Position numbers and translations under genes: made by a program
From: an uncultured Oscillospiraceae bacterium
Lineage (GTDB): Bacteria > Bacillota > Clostridia > Oscillospirales > Ruminococcaceae
Assembly: GCA_910578755.1 (NCBI GenBank)
Contig: CAJTSZ010000111.1
Location: 1 to 6,399 of the forward strand
DNA: 6,399 nucleotides
Reading direction: 5' to 3'
Shown here: in pieces, positions 1 through 5,275 of the stretch
Layout of the letters: each line of letters opens with the position of its first letter
Position numbering within the stretch: position 1 is the first letter of the stretch
Notes under the pieces: generated by a model
What the model was told of the DNA's origin: nothing
Database searches by the model: none
Seen by the model: only the letters and a program-made list of their open reading frames with translations

Positions 1-250
1 ACCGCAAAGCGGTTATTATATTTCAAGTGGCGTTCGCCTCGCCCCCGCTGGCGTTTCCAGCTGTTGAAACCGGCAAAACCGCCAATTATACCACTGTGCG
101 CATTGCGCTTTGTGGTATAATAACCGCAAAGCAGTTATTATATTTTAAAATGGCCGGGGCAATATGTTCGCTTTGCTCACTGCCCCATGGCCAATTATAC
201 CATTTCACACGTTGTGTTCATGGTATAATAACGACGGAGCCGTTATTATC
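1..250. repeat. Tandem AT-rich palindromic repeats (two units plus a partial one)
   Basis: Two units and the tail of a third repeat every 110-120 bp. Each unit begins CCAATTATACCA and forms a hairpin closed by TTATACCA/TGGTATAA (arms 86-94 with 112-120, and 195-203 with 220-228). A second hairpin with TAATAAC/GTTATTA arms follows directly (118-124 with 134-140; 226-233 with 241-248). The two hairpins share the bases TAA, so they compete or stack. The first bases of the window (2-22) are the end of an earlier unit. The stretches between units also fold: GGGGCA/TGCCCC around 156-186, and TGGCG/CGCCA around 49-84. No gene is supported here; the only reading frame has no family signature and runs through the palindromes. 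These look like dispersed intergenic repeats, but I do not recognise a named family. Confidence 0.75.
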
Positions 251-493
251 TTTCCAATGCTCCAAGTGAACGGCAGACTGCCGTTTGGGCCTCCCCGGGC
301 CCAAACCTTGTAGCGGTGTACCGCTACAAGGTAGCAAGTTTGCTTTCAGCAAACTTTTTGGGGGTTCTACCCCAAAATACAGCCCTCTTTCTTTCTACAG
401 TGAAAGAAAGAGGGGAAAGAAAGCACACAAGGGGCTTTGCCCCTTTGAACCCCCCGGTCGGCCTGCTGGCGCAAAAGGCCGACCGGCTTCAAA
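251..493 (+). repeat. Chain of GC-rich hairpins, modular unit L1
   Basis: Eight hairpins lie almost end to end: 269-285 (AACGGCA arms), 283-306 (GTTTGGGCC), 306-331 (CCTTGTAGCGGT), 336-356 (AAGTTTGCT), 356-377 (TTTTGGGG), 383-414 (13-bp arms CCCTCTTTCTTTC), 431-443 (GGGGC, loop TTT) and 444-493 (outer TTTGAA/TTCAAA, inner 11-bp CCGGTCGGCCT). The order of modules (a CTTGTAGCGG-type hairpin, an AAGTT hairpin, a pyrimidine/purine hairpin, a GGAAAGAAA linker, then GGGGCTTTGCCCC) is the same as in the unit at 5931-6060, with diverged arm sequences. Open frames crossing it are read through palindromes in several frames and are not credible genes. Confidence 0.75.
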
Positions 494-686
494 CAGTGCC
501 ACTATCTAAGTACGGTAGGCCACACTTAGGGAGTGTTTTCATTTTAATAGGCAGTAGTCAAGCTACAAAGCCAGGTCATAAGGAATACCCCCCTGCGTGA
601 GGCCTACGCCGTTCAGCGAACGGCTACTAAGCGGGAAGCCCCCCTTTCCTTTTGGGGGGCCAACCGCTTTTTATTGAGGGGCACTG
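494..686 (+). other. Candidate structured RNA or MITE-like segment with inverted ends
   Basis: This 193-bp non-coding stretch is unlike the hairpin modules on either side. It is bounded by CAGTGCC (494-500) and its reverse complement GGCACTG (680-686). Inside, GTAGGCC (515-521) can pair with GGCCTAC (601-607), a pairing extended by CAC/GTG across an A-A mismatch. An alternative local hairpin pairs CTAAGT (506-511) with ACTTAG (524-529) and is extended by CACT/AGTG. A 7-bp hairpin GCCGTTC/GAACGGC lies at 608-624, followed by a terminator-like hairpin. The middle (530-600) is mostly unpaired and not repetitive within the window. It could be a structured RNA with a terminator, or a small non-autonomous element. 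The sequence alone does not decide, and I cannot assign an RNA family. Confidence 0.4.
629..672 (+). terminator. Terminator-like hairpin with T-run
   Basis: The outer arms AAGCGG (629-634) and CCGCTT (664-669) enclose inner arms GCCCCCC (638-644) and GGGGGGC (654-660), with a 9-nt pyrimidine loop. The hairpin runs into five T residues (668-672). The form is that of an intrinsic terminator on the plus strand. No protein gene lies upstream within the window, so it would end either a transcript from left of the window or an RNA made from about 494 onward. Confidence 0.5.
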
Positions 687-701
687 ACAAATAAGGGGTC
701 T

Positions 702-835
702 AGGGGCAAAGCCCCGGCGTTTCTCTTTCCCTATTCTTTTGACGCCAAAAGAATAGGGCCACAAGTTGGGCATAGCCCAACTTGCTAACTTACAGCGGTA
801 TGCCGCTGTAAGTTTTGGGGCTGGGCAAGCCCCAA
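702..835 (-). repeat. Modular hairpin unit L2, inverted copy of the unit at 5931-6060
   Basis: Read on the minus strand, this unit runs: TTGGGGCT/AGCCCCAA hairpin (815-835), AACTTACAGCGG/CCGCTGTAAGTT hairpin (787-814, 12-bp perfect stem), CAAGTTGGGC/GCCCAACTTG hairpin (762-784, 10 bp), CCCTATTCTTTT/AAAAGAATAGGG hairpin (729-758, 12 bp), a purine-rich linker, and GGGGC/GCCCC (703-715). The same modules in the same order appear on the plus strand at 5931-6060, and the first two hairpins with their junction are nearly identical. The pair therefore forms an inverted repeat of about 130 bp flanking all six genes. The unit ends only about 10 bp before the -35 box of the rsmD promoter. Confidence 0.8.
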
Positions 836-845
836 TAGTACAAAC

Positions 846-873
846 TTGACAAAAAACAAGAAATACGGATAAT
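846..873 (+). promoter_or_regulatory. Sigma-A-type promoter of the rsmD-coaD operon
   Basis: There is a perfect -35 box TTGACA (846-851), a 16-nt A-rich spacer, and a -10 box GATAAT (868-873, five of six matches to TATAAT). Shifting by one base gives ATAATA with a 17-nt spacer. The start of transcription would fall near 880, leaving a leader of about 100 nt before rsmD. It is the only good promoter between the hairpin array and the operon. Confidence 0.7.
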
Positions 874-916
874 ATAAAAGGAAAGCCGCGCATTTTAACA
901 CAAAGCGGCCAAAGCC

Positions 917-951
917 CCTGCCAATCGGCGGCCCAATAAGGCCGCGGCAGG
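917..951 (+). promoter_or_regulatory. Leader hairpin upstream of rsmD
   Basis: CCTGCC (917-922) pairs with GGCAGG (946-951), and the inner GCGGCC (928-933) pairs with GGCCGC (940-945). Together they make a GC-rich stem with a 5-nt one-sided bulge and a CAATAA loop. It ends 17 nt before the rsmD ribosome binding site (969-976). No T-run follows, so it is not an ordinary terminator. A smaller GCCGC/GCGGC hairpin precedes it around 885-909. A role in messenger stability or translation is possible but not shown. Confidence 0.45.
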
Positions 952-982
952 TTTGCAGGGCGGACTGTGGAAAGGATGTTAC

Positions 983-1525
983 ATGAGAGTAATTACAGGA
1001 ACTGCCCGAGGCAGAAAATTGGTGACTCCCCAAGGGCTGGATGTACGCCCTACTTCGGATATGGCCAAGGAGGCTATTTTCAGCAGTATTCAGTATGAGA
1101 TAGAAAACAGCGAAATGTTGGATTTATTTGCAGGCTCCGGCCAAATGGGCGTAGAGGCTTTAAGCCGCGGGGCCAAAACGGTTACCTTTATAGACAGCGA
1201 CCCCAAGGCCATTGCAGCGGTAAAAACCAACCTGAAAAACTGCGGCTTTATGGAAAAAAGCCGCGTGGCCCTAATGGACAGCATAGCCTATATTAAAAAT
1301 TGTTCCGCAAAGTTTGATATTGCGTTTTTGGATCCGCCTTATGGTAAAAACCTCATTGACGAGGCTCTGCCTTTTGTTGCCCAAACCATAAAACCCTATG
1401 GGGTTATTATTTGCGAAACGGAAAAAAGGGAGGAACCGCCTGCCCAAGCCGGTGATTTTGAAATAAAAAAAGAATACCGTTACGGCAAGGTTAAAGTGAC
1501 TGTGTACCGTAGGAAAGGGGAATAG
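983..1525 (+). CDS. rsmD: 16S rRNA (guanine(966)-N(2))-methyltransferase RsmD
   Basis: This encodes a 180-aa S-adenosylmethionine-dependent methyltransferase that, by family knowledge, methylates N2 of G966 (E. coli numbering) in 16S rRNA during 30S assembly. Visible landmarks are the N-terminal MRVITGTARGRKL, then RPTSDMAKEAIF (residues 22-33), the SAM-binding motif I DLFAGSGQMGVEALSRGA (47-64), an acidic residue after the next strand (IDSD, 70-73) and the catalytic DPPYG (117-121). The length is normal for the family. I chose the ATG at 983 because it follows GGAAAGGA (969-976) by six bases and begins at the conserved RVITG start; the in-frame ATG at 953 would add ten unrelated residues and lacks a site. 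It is the first gene of the operon and lies three bases before coaD, the usual order in Firmicutes. Confidence 0.95.
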   Translation: MRVITGTARGRKLVTPQGLDVRPTSDMAKEAIFSSIQYEIENSEMLDLFAGSGQMGVEALSRGAKTVTFIDSDPKAIAAVKTNLKNCGFMEKSRVALMDSIAYIKNCSAKFDIAFLDPPYGKNLIDEALPFVAQTIKPYGVIICETEKREEPPAQAGDFEIKKEYRYGKVKVTVYRRKGE

Positions 1526-1528
1526 GGT

Positions 1529-2020
1529 ATGCGTATTGCAGTGGTTCCCGGCAGTTTTGACCCCATTACAAAAGGGCATATGGATATTATTCTGCGGGCC
1601 AAAGACCTGTTCGATAAGGTCATTGTTTTGGTGGTAATCAACACCGAAAAAAAACCGGCCTTTACGCCGGAAGAACGGGTTATTATGATTGAAAAGGTAA
1701 CCCAAGGGTACAACAATATTATTACCGATTGTTTTGACGGCCTGCTGGTGGATTATGTGGAAAGGGTGGGTGCCTGCGCCATTGTAAAGGGGCTGCGGGC
1801 AGTTTCCGACTTTGAGTATGAATTTCAAATGGCCTTGTACAACAAGCGCTTGTACGAGCCGGCGGAAACGGTGTTTTTAACCACCAGTACGGAAAACCTG
1901 TATTTAAGTTCCAGCGGCGTAAAACAAATTGCCGCCTTTGGGCGGGATATTTCCGACTTTGTACCCCAGGAAATTTGTGAGGAAATATACCAGCGTTTGT
2001 ATAAAAAGAAAGGGGAGTAA
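1529..2020 (+). CDS. coaD: Phosphopantetheine adenylyltransferase CoaD
   Basis: This encodes a 163-aa cytoplasmic enzyme for the penultimate step of coenzyme A synthesis: 4'-phosphopantetheine plus ATP gives dephospho-CoA and pyrophosphate. The nucleotidyltransferase signature GSFDPITKGH is at residues 8-17, with the catalytic histidine at 17. KKPAFTPEER (41-50), KGLRAVSDFEYE (87-98) and the C-terminal nucleotide-binding SSSGVKQIA (127-135) are all present and in the standard order. The length matches the family. The start ATG follows the rsmD stop by three bases, with AGGAAAGGGG (1511-1520), inside the end of rsmD, as its ribosome binding site; translation of the two is therefore probably coupled. 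Nothing appears degraded, and CoaD is normally essential. Confidence 0.97.
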   Translation: MRIAVVPGSFDPITKGHMDIILRAKDLFDKVIVLVVINTEKKPAFTPEERVIMIEKVTQGYNNIITDCFDGLLVDYVERVGACAIVKGLRAVSDFEYEFQMALYNKRLYEPAETVFLTTSTENLYLSSSGVKQIAAFGRDISDFVPQEICEEIYQRLYKKKGE

Positions 2021-2023
2021 GCC

Positions 2024-2512
2024 ATGAATATAGAAGAAATTTTGGACGAACTGGACGATATGCTGGAAGAAGCATGGAGCCTTCCGCTGTCCGGCGGCAA
2101 ATGCGTGGTGGATGCGGAACGGATGAAGCGCTGCCTGGAGGATATCCGCCTGAATATGCCCTCTGAAATTAAACAGGCCAAGCTGATTGTTACCGACCGC
2201 AACGATATTATACAAACCGCAGAAAAACAATCGGAGGCCACCCTGCGCAAGGCGGAGGAACGGGCCCGGATGATGATTGCCCAGGAGGAAATTGTAAAAC
2301 AGGCCCAGGAAAAGGCAGCGGAAATTATTTCCCAGGCCCAGGCCAGCGCCAAGGAACTGCGCCGGGCTTCCCACGAATTTTCCGATTCTATTTTAAAACA
2401 ATCGGAGGAAACCCTCACCCAAGCCCTGCGTAGTGTCCACGAAACGCGCCAGGCCTTTCGGGCGGCTACCCAAAAAAAGGGCGTTCTGCCCAGTGGCGGG
2501 GAAAAAAAGTAG
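2024..2512 (+). CDS. DivIVA-like coiled-coil protein of unknown function
   Basis: This encodes a 162-aa, highly charged protein with no signal peptide or membrane segment. The N-terminal part (residues 1-60: LDELDDMLEEA, then VDAERMKRCLEDIRLNMP) resembles the short N-terminal module of proteins often annotated loosely as ATPase or V-type ATPase subunit H-like next to coaD in Clostridia. Residues about 47-150 are a continuous Ala/Glu/Lys/Gln-rich helix expected to form a coiled coil. No Walker motif or other ATPase signature is visible, so an ATPase name would be unsupported. The end (KKGVLPSGGEKK) looks disordered. It begins three bases after the coaD stop with AGGGGAG (2011-2017) as ribosome binding site and is the last gene of the operon. 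A scaffolding or division-related role is only a guess from the DivIVA-like shape. Confidence 0.8.
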   Translation: MNIEEILDELDDMLEEAWSLPLSGGKCVVDAERMKRCLEDIRLNMPSEIKQAKLIVTDRNDIIQTAEKQSEATLRKAEERARMMIAQEEIVKQAQEKAAEIISQAQASAKELRRASHEFSDSILKQSEETLTQALRSVHETRQAFRAATQKKGVLPSGGEKK

Positions 2513-2513
2513 G

Positions 2514-2564
2514 ATAATACAGAACAAAAAGGACCCTCCAGGGGTCCTTTTTGTTCTGTATTAT
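2514..2564. terminator. Bidirectional terminator between the convergent genes
   Basis: The arms 2514-2536 and 2542-2564 are perfect reverse complements over 23 bp, with a 5-nt loop (TCCAG). The core GGACCC/GGGTCC is flanked by A5 on one side and T5 on the other, so both strands give a GC stem followed by a U-tract; an outer T-run (2563-2569) follows on the plus strand. It ends the rsmD operon on the plus strand and the regulator gene on the minus strand. The TAA stop of the regulator (2561-2563) lies inside the stem. Confidence 0.92.
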
Positions 2565-3424
2565 TTTTTCCGAATAGGAATCCATATTTCGGAGTGGTAG
2601 TTTTCATCGTCCTTGCCTTTGGGGTATTTCCGAACGTCGTCGTAGGCTTCTATGCAATACCCGGCTGCAAATTCGTATTCCTTTAAAGCAGGCAGCCATT
2701 CCGAAAATATTTTTTCATTCACATCCTGCAGGGCTGCGGGCATGGGGCCGTCGCAGGAAAAAACAGCCCATGTAAAGGCTGGAATAGTCCTGGTAACAAA
2801 GCCTTGGGGAATTTCATCCTTGCCGTTGTACAAATCCGCAATTAAATATTCAAAATGCTCCTGGGACATGGTTTCGTCAATGTTCACCCCAAACATCCCA
2901 CAAACGTGCTGGCCCTTTCCGGTGGCGTAGTGTTCCGCCCAAAACTTTGGTATTTCCTCCTTGCAGTTTTCGTAAGCAAAGCCCTTGGAAACGCCAAGGA
3001 CAGTAAAGCTTTCTTTTTCAACAATTTTGTAGTTCATAAGGTAACCGCCTTTCAATAAAATTTTTAATTGCAGCGGCGCAAAGGTTTTCAGCGTCGCCTG
3101 GCCCTTGCGCGCCATGGCGGGGGATACGTTGTGGAACCGCAGGAACGCTTTTGTAAAGCTGTCAGGGGAGTCGTACCCATATTTTACAGCTACATCAATC
3201 ATTTTAATATCCATAGTGGCAAGCTCGCTGCCGGCAAGGGAGAGCCTGCGGTTGCGGATATATTCTGACACAGAAAAGCCGCAGAGCATACGGAACCCTT
3301 TTTGAAAATAAAAGGGGGAAATATGCACATGGCTGCAAACATCCTCCGGGGTAATGTCCTCTGTAATGTGCTGTTCTATAAACTGGATTGCTTCCTGTAT
3401 GGCGTTCATCCATTCTATTTGCAT
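2561..3424 (-). CDS. AraC-family regulator with C-terminal GyrI-like effector domain
   Basis: This 287-aa protein has two parts. Residues 1-110 hold the AraC/XylS DNA-binding domain: the first helix-turn-helix around 27-47 (EDVCSHVHISPFYFQKGFRML) and the second around 74-102 (DVAVKYGYDSPDSFTKAF then NVSP), the typical family signature. From residue 130 a GyrI-like/Rob-type small-molecule-binding domain follows (MNYKIVEKESFTVLGVS, later EYEFAAGYCIEAY and SEIWIPI). Such regulators sense lipophilic compounds or drugs; the ligand here is unknown. I chose the ATG at 3424 for the family-like start before WMNAIQEAIQFIE. The GGAGGTG (3431-3425) is only two bases upstream, and the ATG at 3409 is 17 bases away, so the start is uncertain. 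The frame is open to 3538, but that extension lacks family similarity. It stands alone, divergent from spoIIR. Confidence 0.88.
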   Translation of the reverse strand: MQIEWMNAIQEAIQFIEQHITEDITPEDVCSHVHISPFYFQKGFRMLCGFSVSEYIRNRRLSLAGSELATMDIKMIDVAVKYGYDSPDSFTKAFLRFHNVSPAMARKGQATLKTFAPLQLKILLKGGYLMNYKIVEKESFTVLGVSKGFAYENCKEEIPKFWAEHYATGKGQHVCGMFGVNIDETMSQEHFEYLIADLYNGKDEIPQGFVTRTIPAFTWAVFSCDGPMPAALQDVNEKIFSEWLPALKEYEFAAGYCIEAYDDVRKYPKGKDDENYHSEIWIPIRKK

Positions 3425-3432
3425 CACCTCCG

Positions 3433-3448
3433 CTGTAAATACAGTATA
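3433..3448 (-). promoter_or_regulatory. Possible -10 box and short palindrome before the regulator gene
   Basis: On the minus strand TATACT (3448-3443) matches a -10 box in five of six positions, about 20 bases before the start codon. It overlaps CTGTAAATACAG (3433-3444), a palindrome with 5-bp arms. No good -35 box lies 16-18 bases upstream, where the sequence is a GC-rich hairpin (GGGCAG/CTGCCC). That is consistent with activator-dependent or weak expression, but the assignment is tentative. Confidence 0.3.
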
Positions 3449-3467
3449 TCGAATATGGGGCAGCCCT

Positions 3468-3557
3468 GCCCGATTTTTTAGGGTTTGTTTTGTCCAAAGG
3501 TATTTTTGCAGGACAGGGCAATGGTCCTCCTGCCCCAAAAGCCCGATTTTTTGAGGG
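3468..3557. repeat. Direct repeat upstream of the regulator gene
   Basis: GCCCGATTTTTTAGGG (3468-3483) recurs as GCCCGATTTTTTGAGGG (3541-3557), one inserted base apart and 73 bp downstream. Each copy follows a GGGCA/TGCCC hairpin. Nearby AGGACAGGGC (3510-3519) and GCCCTGTCCT (3587-3596) form a perfect 10-bp inverted repeat. These sites fill the divergent region between the regulator and spoIIR and could be operators, but no binding factor can be named. Confidence 0.4.
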
Positions 3558-3665
3558 AATTTTGAGGTTTTTTAGAGGCGCCGCAGGCCCTGTCCTTTTG
3601 GGAAAGCCGGCAGCCTTCCCCTTACCCGCGGCGTGGGACTTTTATTATAAAAATAGAAATTTTGT

Positions 3666-3694
3666 GTATAAACCTGCGGCACAGGCCCATACTT
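3666..3694 (+). promoter_or_regulatory. Candidate sigma-F/sigma-G-type promoter of spoIIR
   Basis: GTATA (3666-3670), a 17-base spacer and CATACTT (3688-3694) fit the forespore promoter pattern (GHATR, N17-18, CATNNTA) at all positions except the last base. It ends about 30 bp before the spoIIR start. In Bacillus subtilis spoIIR is transcribed by sigma-F, which makes this placement meaningful; the call is motif-based only. Confidence 0.5.
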
Positions 3695-3725
3695 TTGGCA
3701 GACAAAAGAAAGGCAGTGACAGTAT

Positions 3726-4412
3726 ATGAAAACCATACAGAATTTATTTTTGCAAATAAACAACATAATCTGCCGCTTTAGGCAAAGGTGGAAGGCGGCG
3801 GCGCAGGGGAAAGGCTTCCGTTTGCAGGCAGCCGTTTTGCTGGGGCTTGTTCTCACTATTTTTGCGGCGGATTTCACCGCCTTTGCCCAGGGCTGCAATG
3901 ACCTTAGGGAGGATGTGCTGCGGCTGCACATTTTAGCTAACTCCGATTCAGAGGAGGACCAGGCCCTCAAGCTGAAAGTGCGGGACAGGGTGCTGAAAGA
4001 GGGGGTGGAGCTGTTCTCCATAGGGGAAGGCAAGGAGAAAGCCATAGAGGAAGCCCAAAAACAGCTAAAGCATTTAATACAAGCCGCCCAGGATGAGGAA
4101 TACCGCCAGGGGTACACTTACCAGGTCCATGGGGAAGTGGTAAAAATGTATTTTAACACCAGGGAGTATGACGGCTTTACCATGCCAGCCGGTACTTACG
4201 ACGCCCTGCGCTTTACAATAGGCAGCGGCCAGGGGAAAAACTGGTGGTGCGTTATGTTCCCGCCCCTTTGTATTCCAGCGGCGGTGGGGGAGGAGCCGGA
4301 CCTTTCCTTTTTTACCCAAAGGGAACTGCAGGTGCTGGAACAAAAACCGGCATATCAGCCTAAATTTGCCGTGGTGGAACTGGTGGAACAAATAAAAAGC
4401 GCCTGTTCTTAA
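3726..4412 (+). CDS. spoIIR: Stage II sporulation protein R (SpoIIR)
   Basis: SpoIIR is a 228-aa secreted signalling protein. Made in the forespore under sigma-F, it crosses into the space between the two cells and activates the membrane protease SpoIIGA, which processes pro-sigma-E in the mother cell. Residues 34-55 form a hydrophobic segment acting as signal peptide or anchor, after a basic N-terminus. Conserved blocks are clear: RLHILANSDSEEDQALKLKV (66-85), TREYDGFTMPAGTYDALR (145-162) and GKNWWCVMFPPLC (170-182). The length is ordinary. The N-terminal 30 residues before the hydrophobic stretch are somewhat long, but no later ATG precedes it. The ribosome binding site AGAAAGG (3707-3713) is 12 bases from the ATG, a weak spacing. 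It stands alone between its promoter candidate and a strong terminator. Confidence 0.95.
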   Translation: MKTIQNLFLQINNIICRFRQRWKAAAQGKGFRLQAAVLLGLVLTIFAADFTAFAQGCNDLREDVLRLHILANSDSEEDQALKLKVRDRVLKEGVELFSIGEGKEKAIEEAQKQLKHLIQAAQDEEYRQGYTYQVHGEVVKMYFNTREYDGFTMPAGTYDALRFTIGSGQGKNWWCVMFPPLCIPAAVGEEPDLSFFTQRELQVLEQKPAYQPKFAVVELVEQIKSACS

Positions 4413-4448
4413 CAAGAAAACCCAGGGGTTTCCCCTGGGTTTTCTTGT
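4412..4448. terminator. Bidirectional terminator after spoIIR
   Basis: The arms 4412-4428 and 4432-4448 pair perfectly over 17 bp with a TTT loop. A GC core (CCCAGGGG/CCCCTGGG) is followed by TTTTCTTGT on the plus strand and by the equivalent tract on the minus strand. The first stem base is the last base of the spoIIR stop. It also lies downstream of the convergent minus-strand gene, which has no other visible terminator in the 143 bp (4449-4591) that separate them. Confidence 0.9.
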
Positions 4449-4591
4449 ACCGGCGGGTATTTATAGCCAGGGGGGACAGGGGGTTAACAAGGAATTTTGC
4501 CGCAGTATGGTATGTATTGCAGTATATTTGGCGTCTGGCAAGAAAATTTAATGCAGGATGGCAGCAAAAGAGTTGTAAACGGGCGGAGGTT

Positions 4592-4990
4592 TTAAATATT
4601 CACATCAAAAAAGCCAGCTATTTGGCCGTCCTTTTCTTCCAGTTCAATTTCAAACCAAAAGTCCAGTTCCTCCCCAAAGCTGGCGGGGCGGTAAACCATA
4701 AAGGCGGAACGGTCCTTGCGAAACCGGAGCTTATCTAAACAGGGGGCACAAAAGGGATCTATCACAAATTTTTTGTCATAGTCCTCCTCCCACAGGGCCA
4801 GCTGTTCCGTTACCCATTTCCCAAAGCCTAGGCAGCCGTTTCCTACTGTTTCCTCTGCGTCAATATAGGAAGCCCAGGAAGCCTTGGGCGGAAGGGAAAA
4901 GGCTAGTTTGGCGTATTCCTTCGCTGCCATTGTGTTAATCATCCCCTGCACCAGTTCGACAGCTTTTGCTTCAAATTCCTGATTTGTCAT
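4592..4990 (-). CDS. Conserved-looking hypothetical protein, 132 aa
   Basis: I do not recognise this family. The protein is acidic and soluble-looking, with no signal peptide or membrane helix. Residues 1-30 are helical (NQEFEAKAVELVQGMINTMAAKEYAKLA), the middle has a cysteine pair in DPFCAPCLDKL (78-88), and the C-terminal half alternates aromatic and acidic residues (FGEELDFWFEIELEEKDGQIAGFFDVNI), suggesting a beta-rich end. The gene is credible because a textbook site, AAGGAG (5004-4999), lies eight bases before the ATG, a well-spaced promoter lies upstream, and protein composition is balanced over the whole length. The CXXC alone is not enough to propose metal binding or redox activity. 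It converges with spoIIR and diverges from the nitroreductase gene. Confidence 0.75.
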   Translation of the reverse strand: MTNQEFEAKAVELVQGMINTMAAKEYAKLAFSLPPKASWASYIDAEETVGNGCLGFGKWVTEQLALWEEDYDKKFVIDPFCAPCLDKLRFRKDRSAFMVYRPASFGEELDFWFEIELEEKDGQIAGFFDVNI

Positions 4991-5027
4991 ATTGTATGCT
5001 CCTTTTTGTTTACATCCTTATGGGGTT

Positions 5028-5056
5028 AGTATATCACCGCCCTGGGGTTCATTCAA
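5028..5056 (-). promoter_or_regulatory. Sigma-A-type promoter of the 132-aa hypothetical gene
   Basis: On the minus strand TTGAAT (5056-5051) and TATACT (5033-5028) are separated by exactly 17 bases, and the -10 box lies about 37 bases before the start codon. Match is four of six at -35 and five of six at -10. Confidence 0.6.
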
Positions 5057-5099
5057 GGGGGTGGTTCGGTACGGCAAGCCACGCATCTGCCCTGCTTTG

Positions 5100-5128
5100 T
5101 TGCTTAAACAGGCTTTAGGGAGTATAAT
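5100..5128 (+). promoter_or_regulatory. Likely promoter of the nitroreductase gene
   Basis: A perfect -10 box TATAAT (5123-5128) lies 17 bases after TTGCTT (5100-5105), a weak -35. Transcription from here would give an unusually long leader of about 230 nt before the nitroreductase start. A perfect TTGACA at 5153-5158 lacks a good -10 partner (TAGAGG at 5175-5180 is the nearest). Confidence 0.5.
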
Positions 5129-5247
5129 AATTCATATAAACGATACCATGGTTTGACAAGGGCTGACACGGTTTTAGAGGCGGCATGACCGTTGGCTGCT
5201 TTGTCCTTGTTGTTAGGTTTGAAGAAAACAGGCTGTTTAGTTTTGAG

Positions 5248-5275
5248 AAAACCTCGGAAAACCTCACAAAACTTC
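5248..5275. repeat. Three 8-bp direct repeats with a 10-bp period in the nitroreductase leader
   Basis: AAAACCTC (5248-5255), AAAACCTC (5258-5265) and AAAACTTC (5268-5275) recur exactly every 10 bp, and a further AAAA follows in phase at 5278. A spacing of one helical turn puts all copies on the same DNA face, as in an operator array or a bent A-tract. The rest of 5034-5366 shows the two promoters, a small CCAAT/ATTGG hairpin (5287-5300) and no convincing gene. Confidence 0.45.

Noticed and set aside
86..248. Integron attC-like sites among the palindromes
   Set aside because: The GTTATTA/TAATAAC arms do not fit the GTTRRRY/RYYYAAC core, and no cassette genes or integrase are present.
1..250. 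CRISPR array
   Set aside because: Only two to three units, 110-120 bp apart, with palindromic and imperfect repeats and folded intervening DNA; no uniform short spacers and no cas gene.
1..600. Small proteins encoded in the left array (frames at 27-269, 285-509, 316-600)
   Set aside because: They run through hairpins on both arms, overlap each other, lack ribosome binding sites and show no family signature.
1825..2607. Long minus-strand frame of 260 codons opposite coaD and the coiled-coil gene
   Set aside because: It is the antisense shadow of two well-supported genes, rich in Ser/Arg, with no ribosome site or family match.
3425..3538. N-terminal extension of the AraC-type protein to 3538
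   Set aside because: The added residues lack family similarity and cover the promoter-like and repeat sequences; the GGAGGTG near 3431 points to a start at 3424 or 3409.
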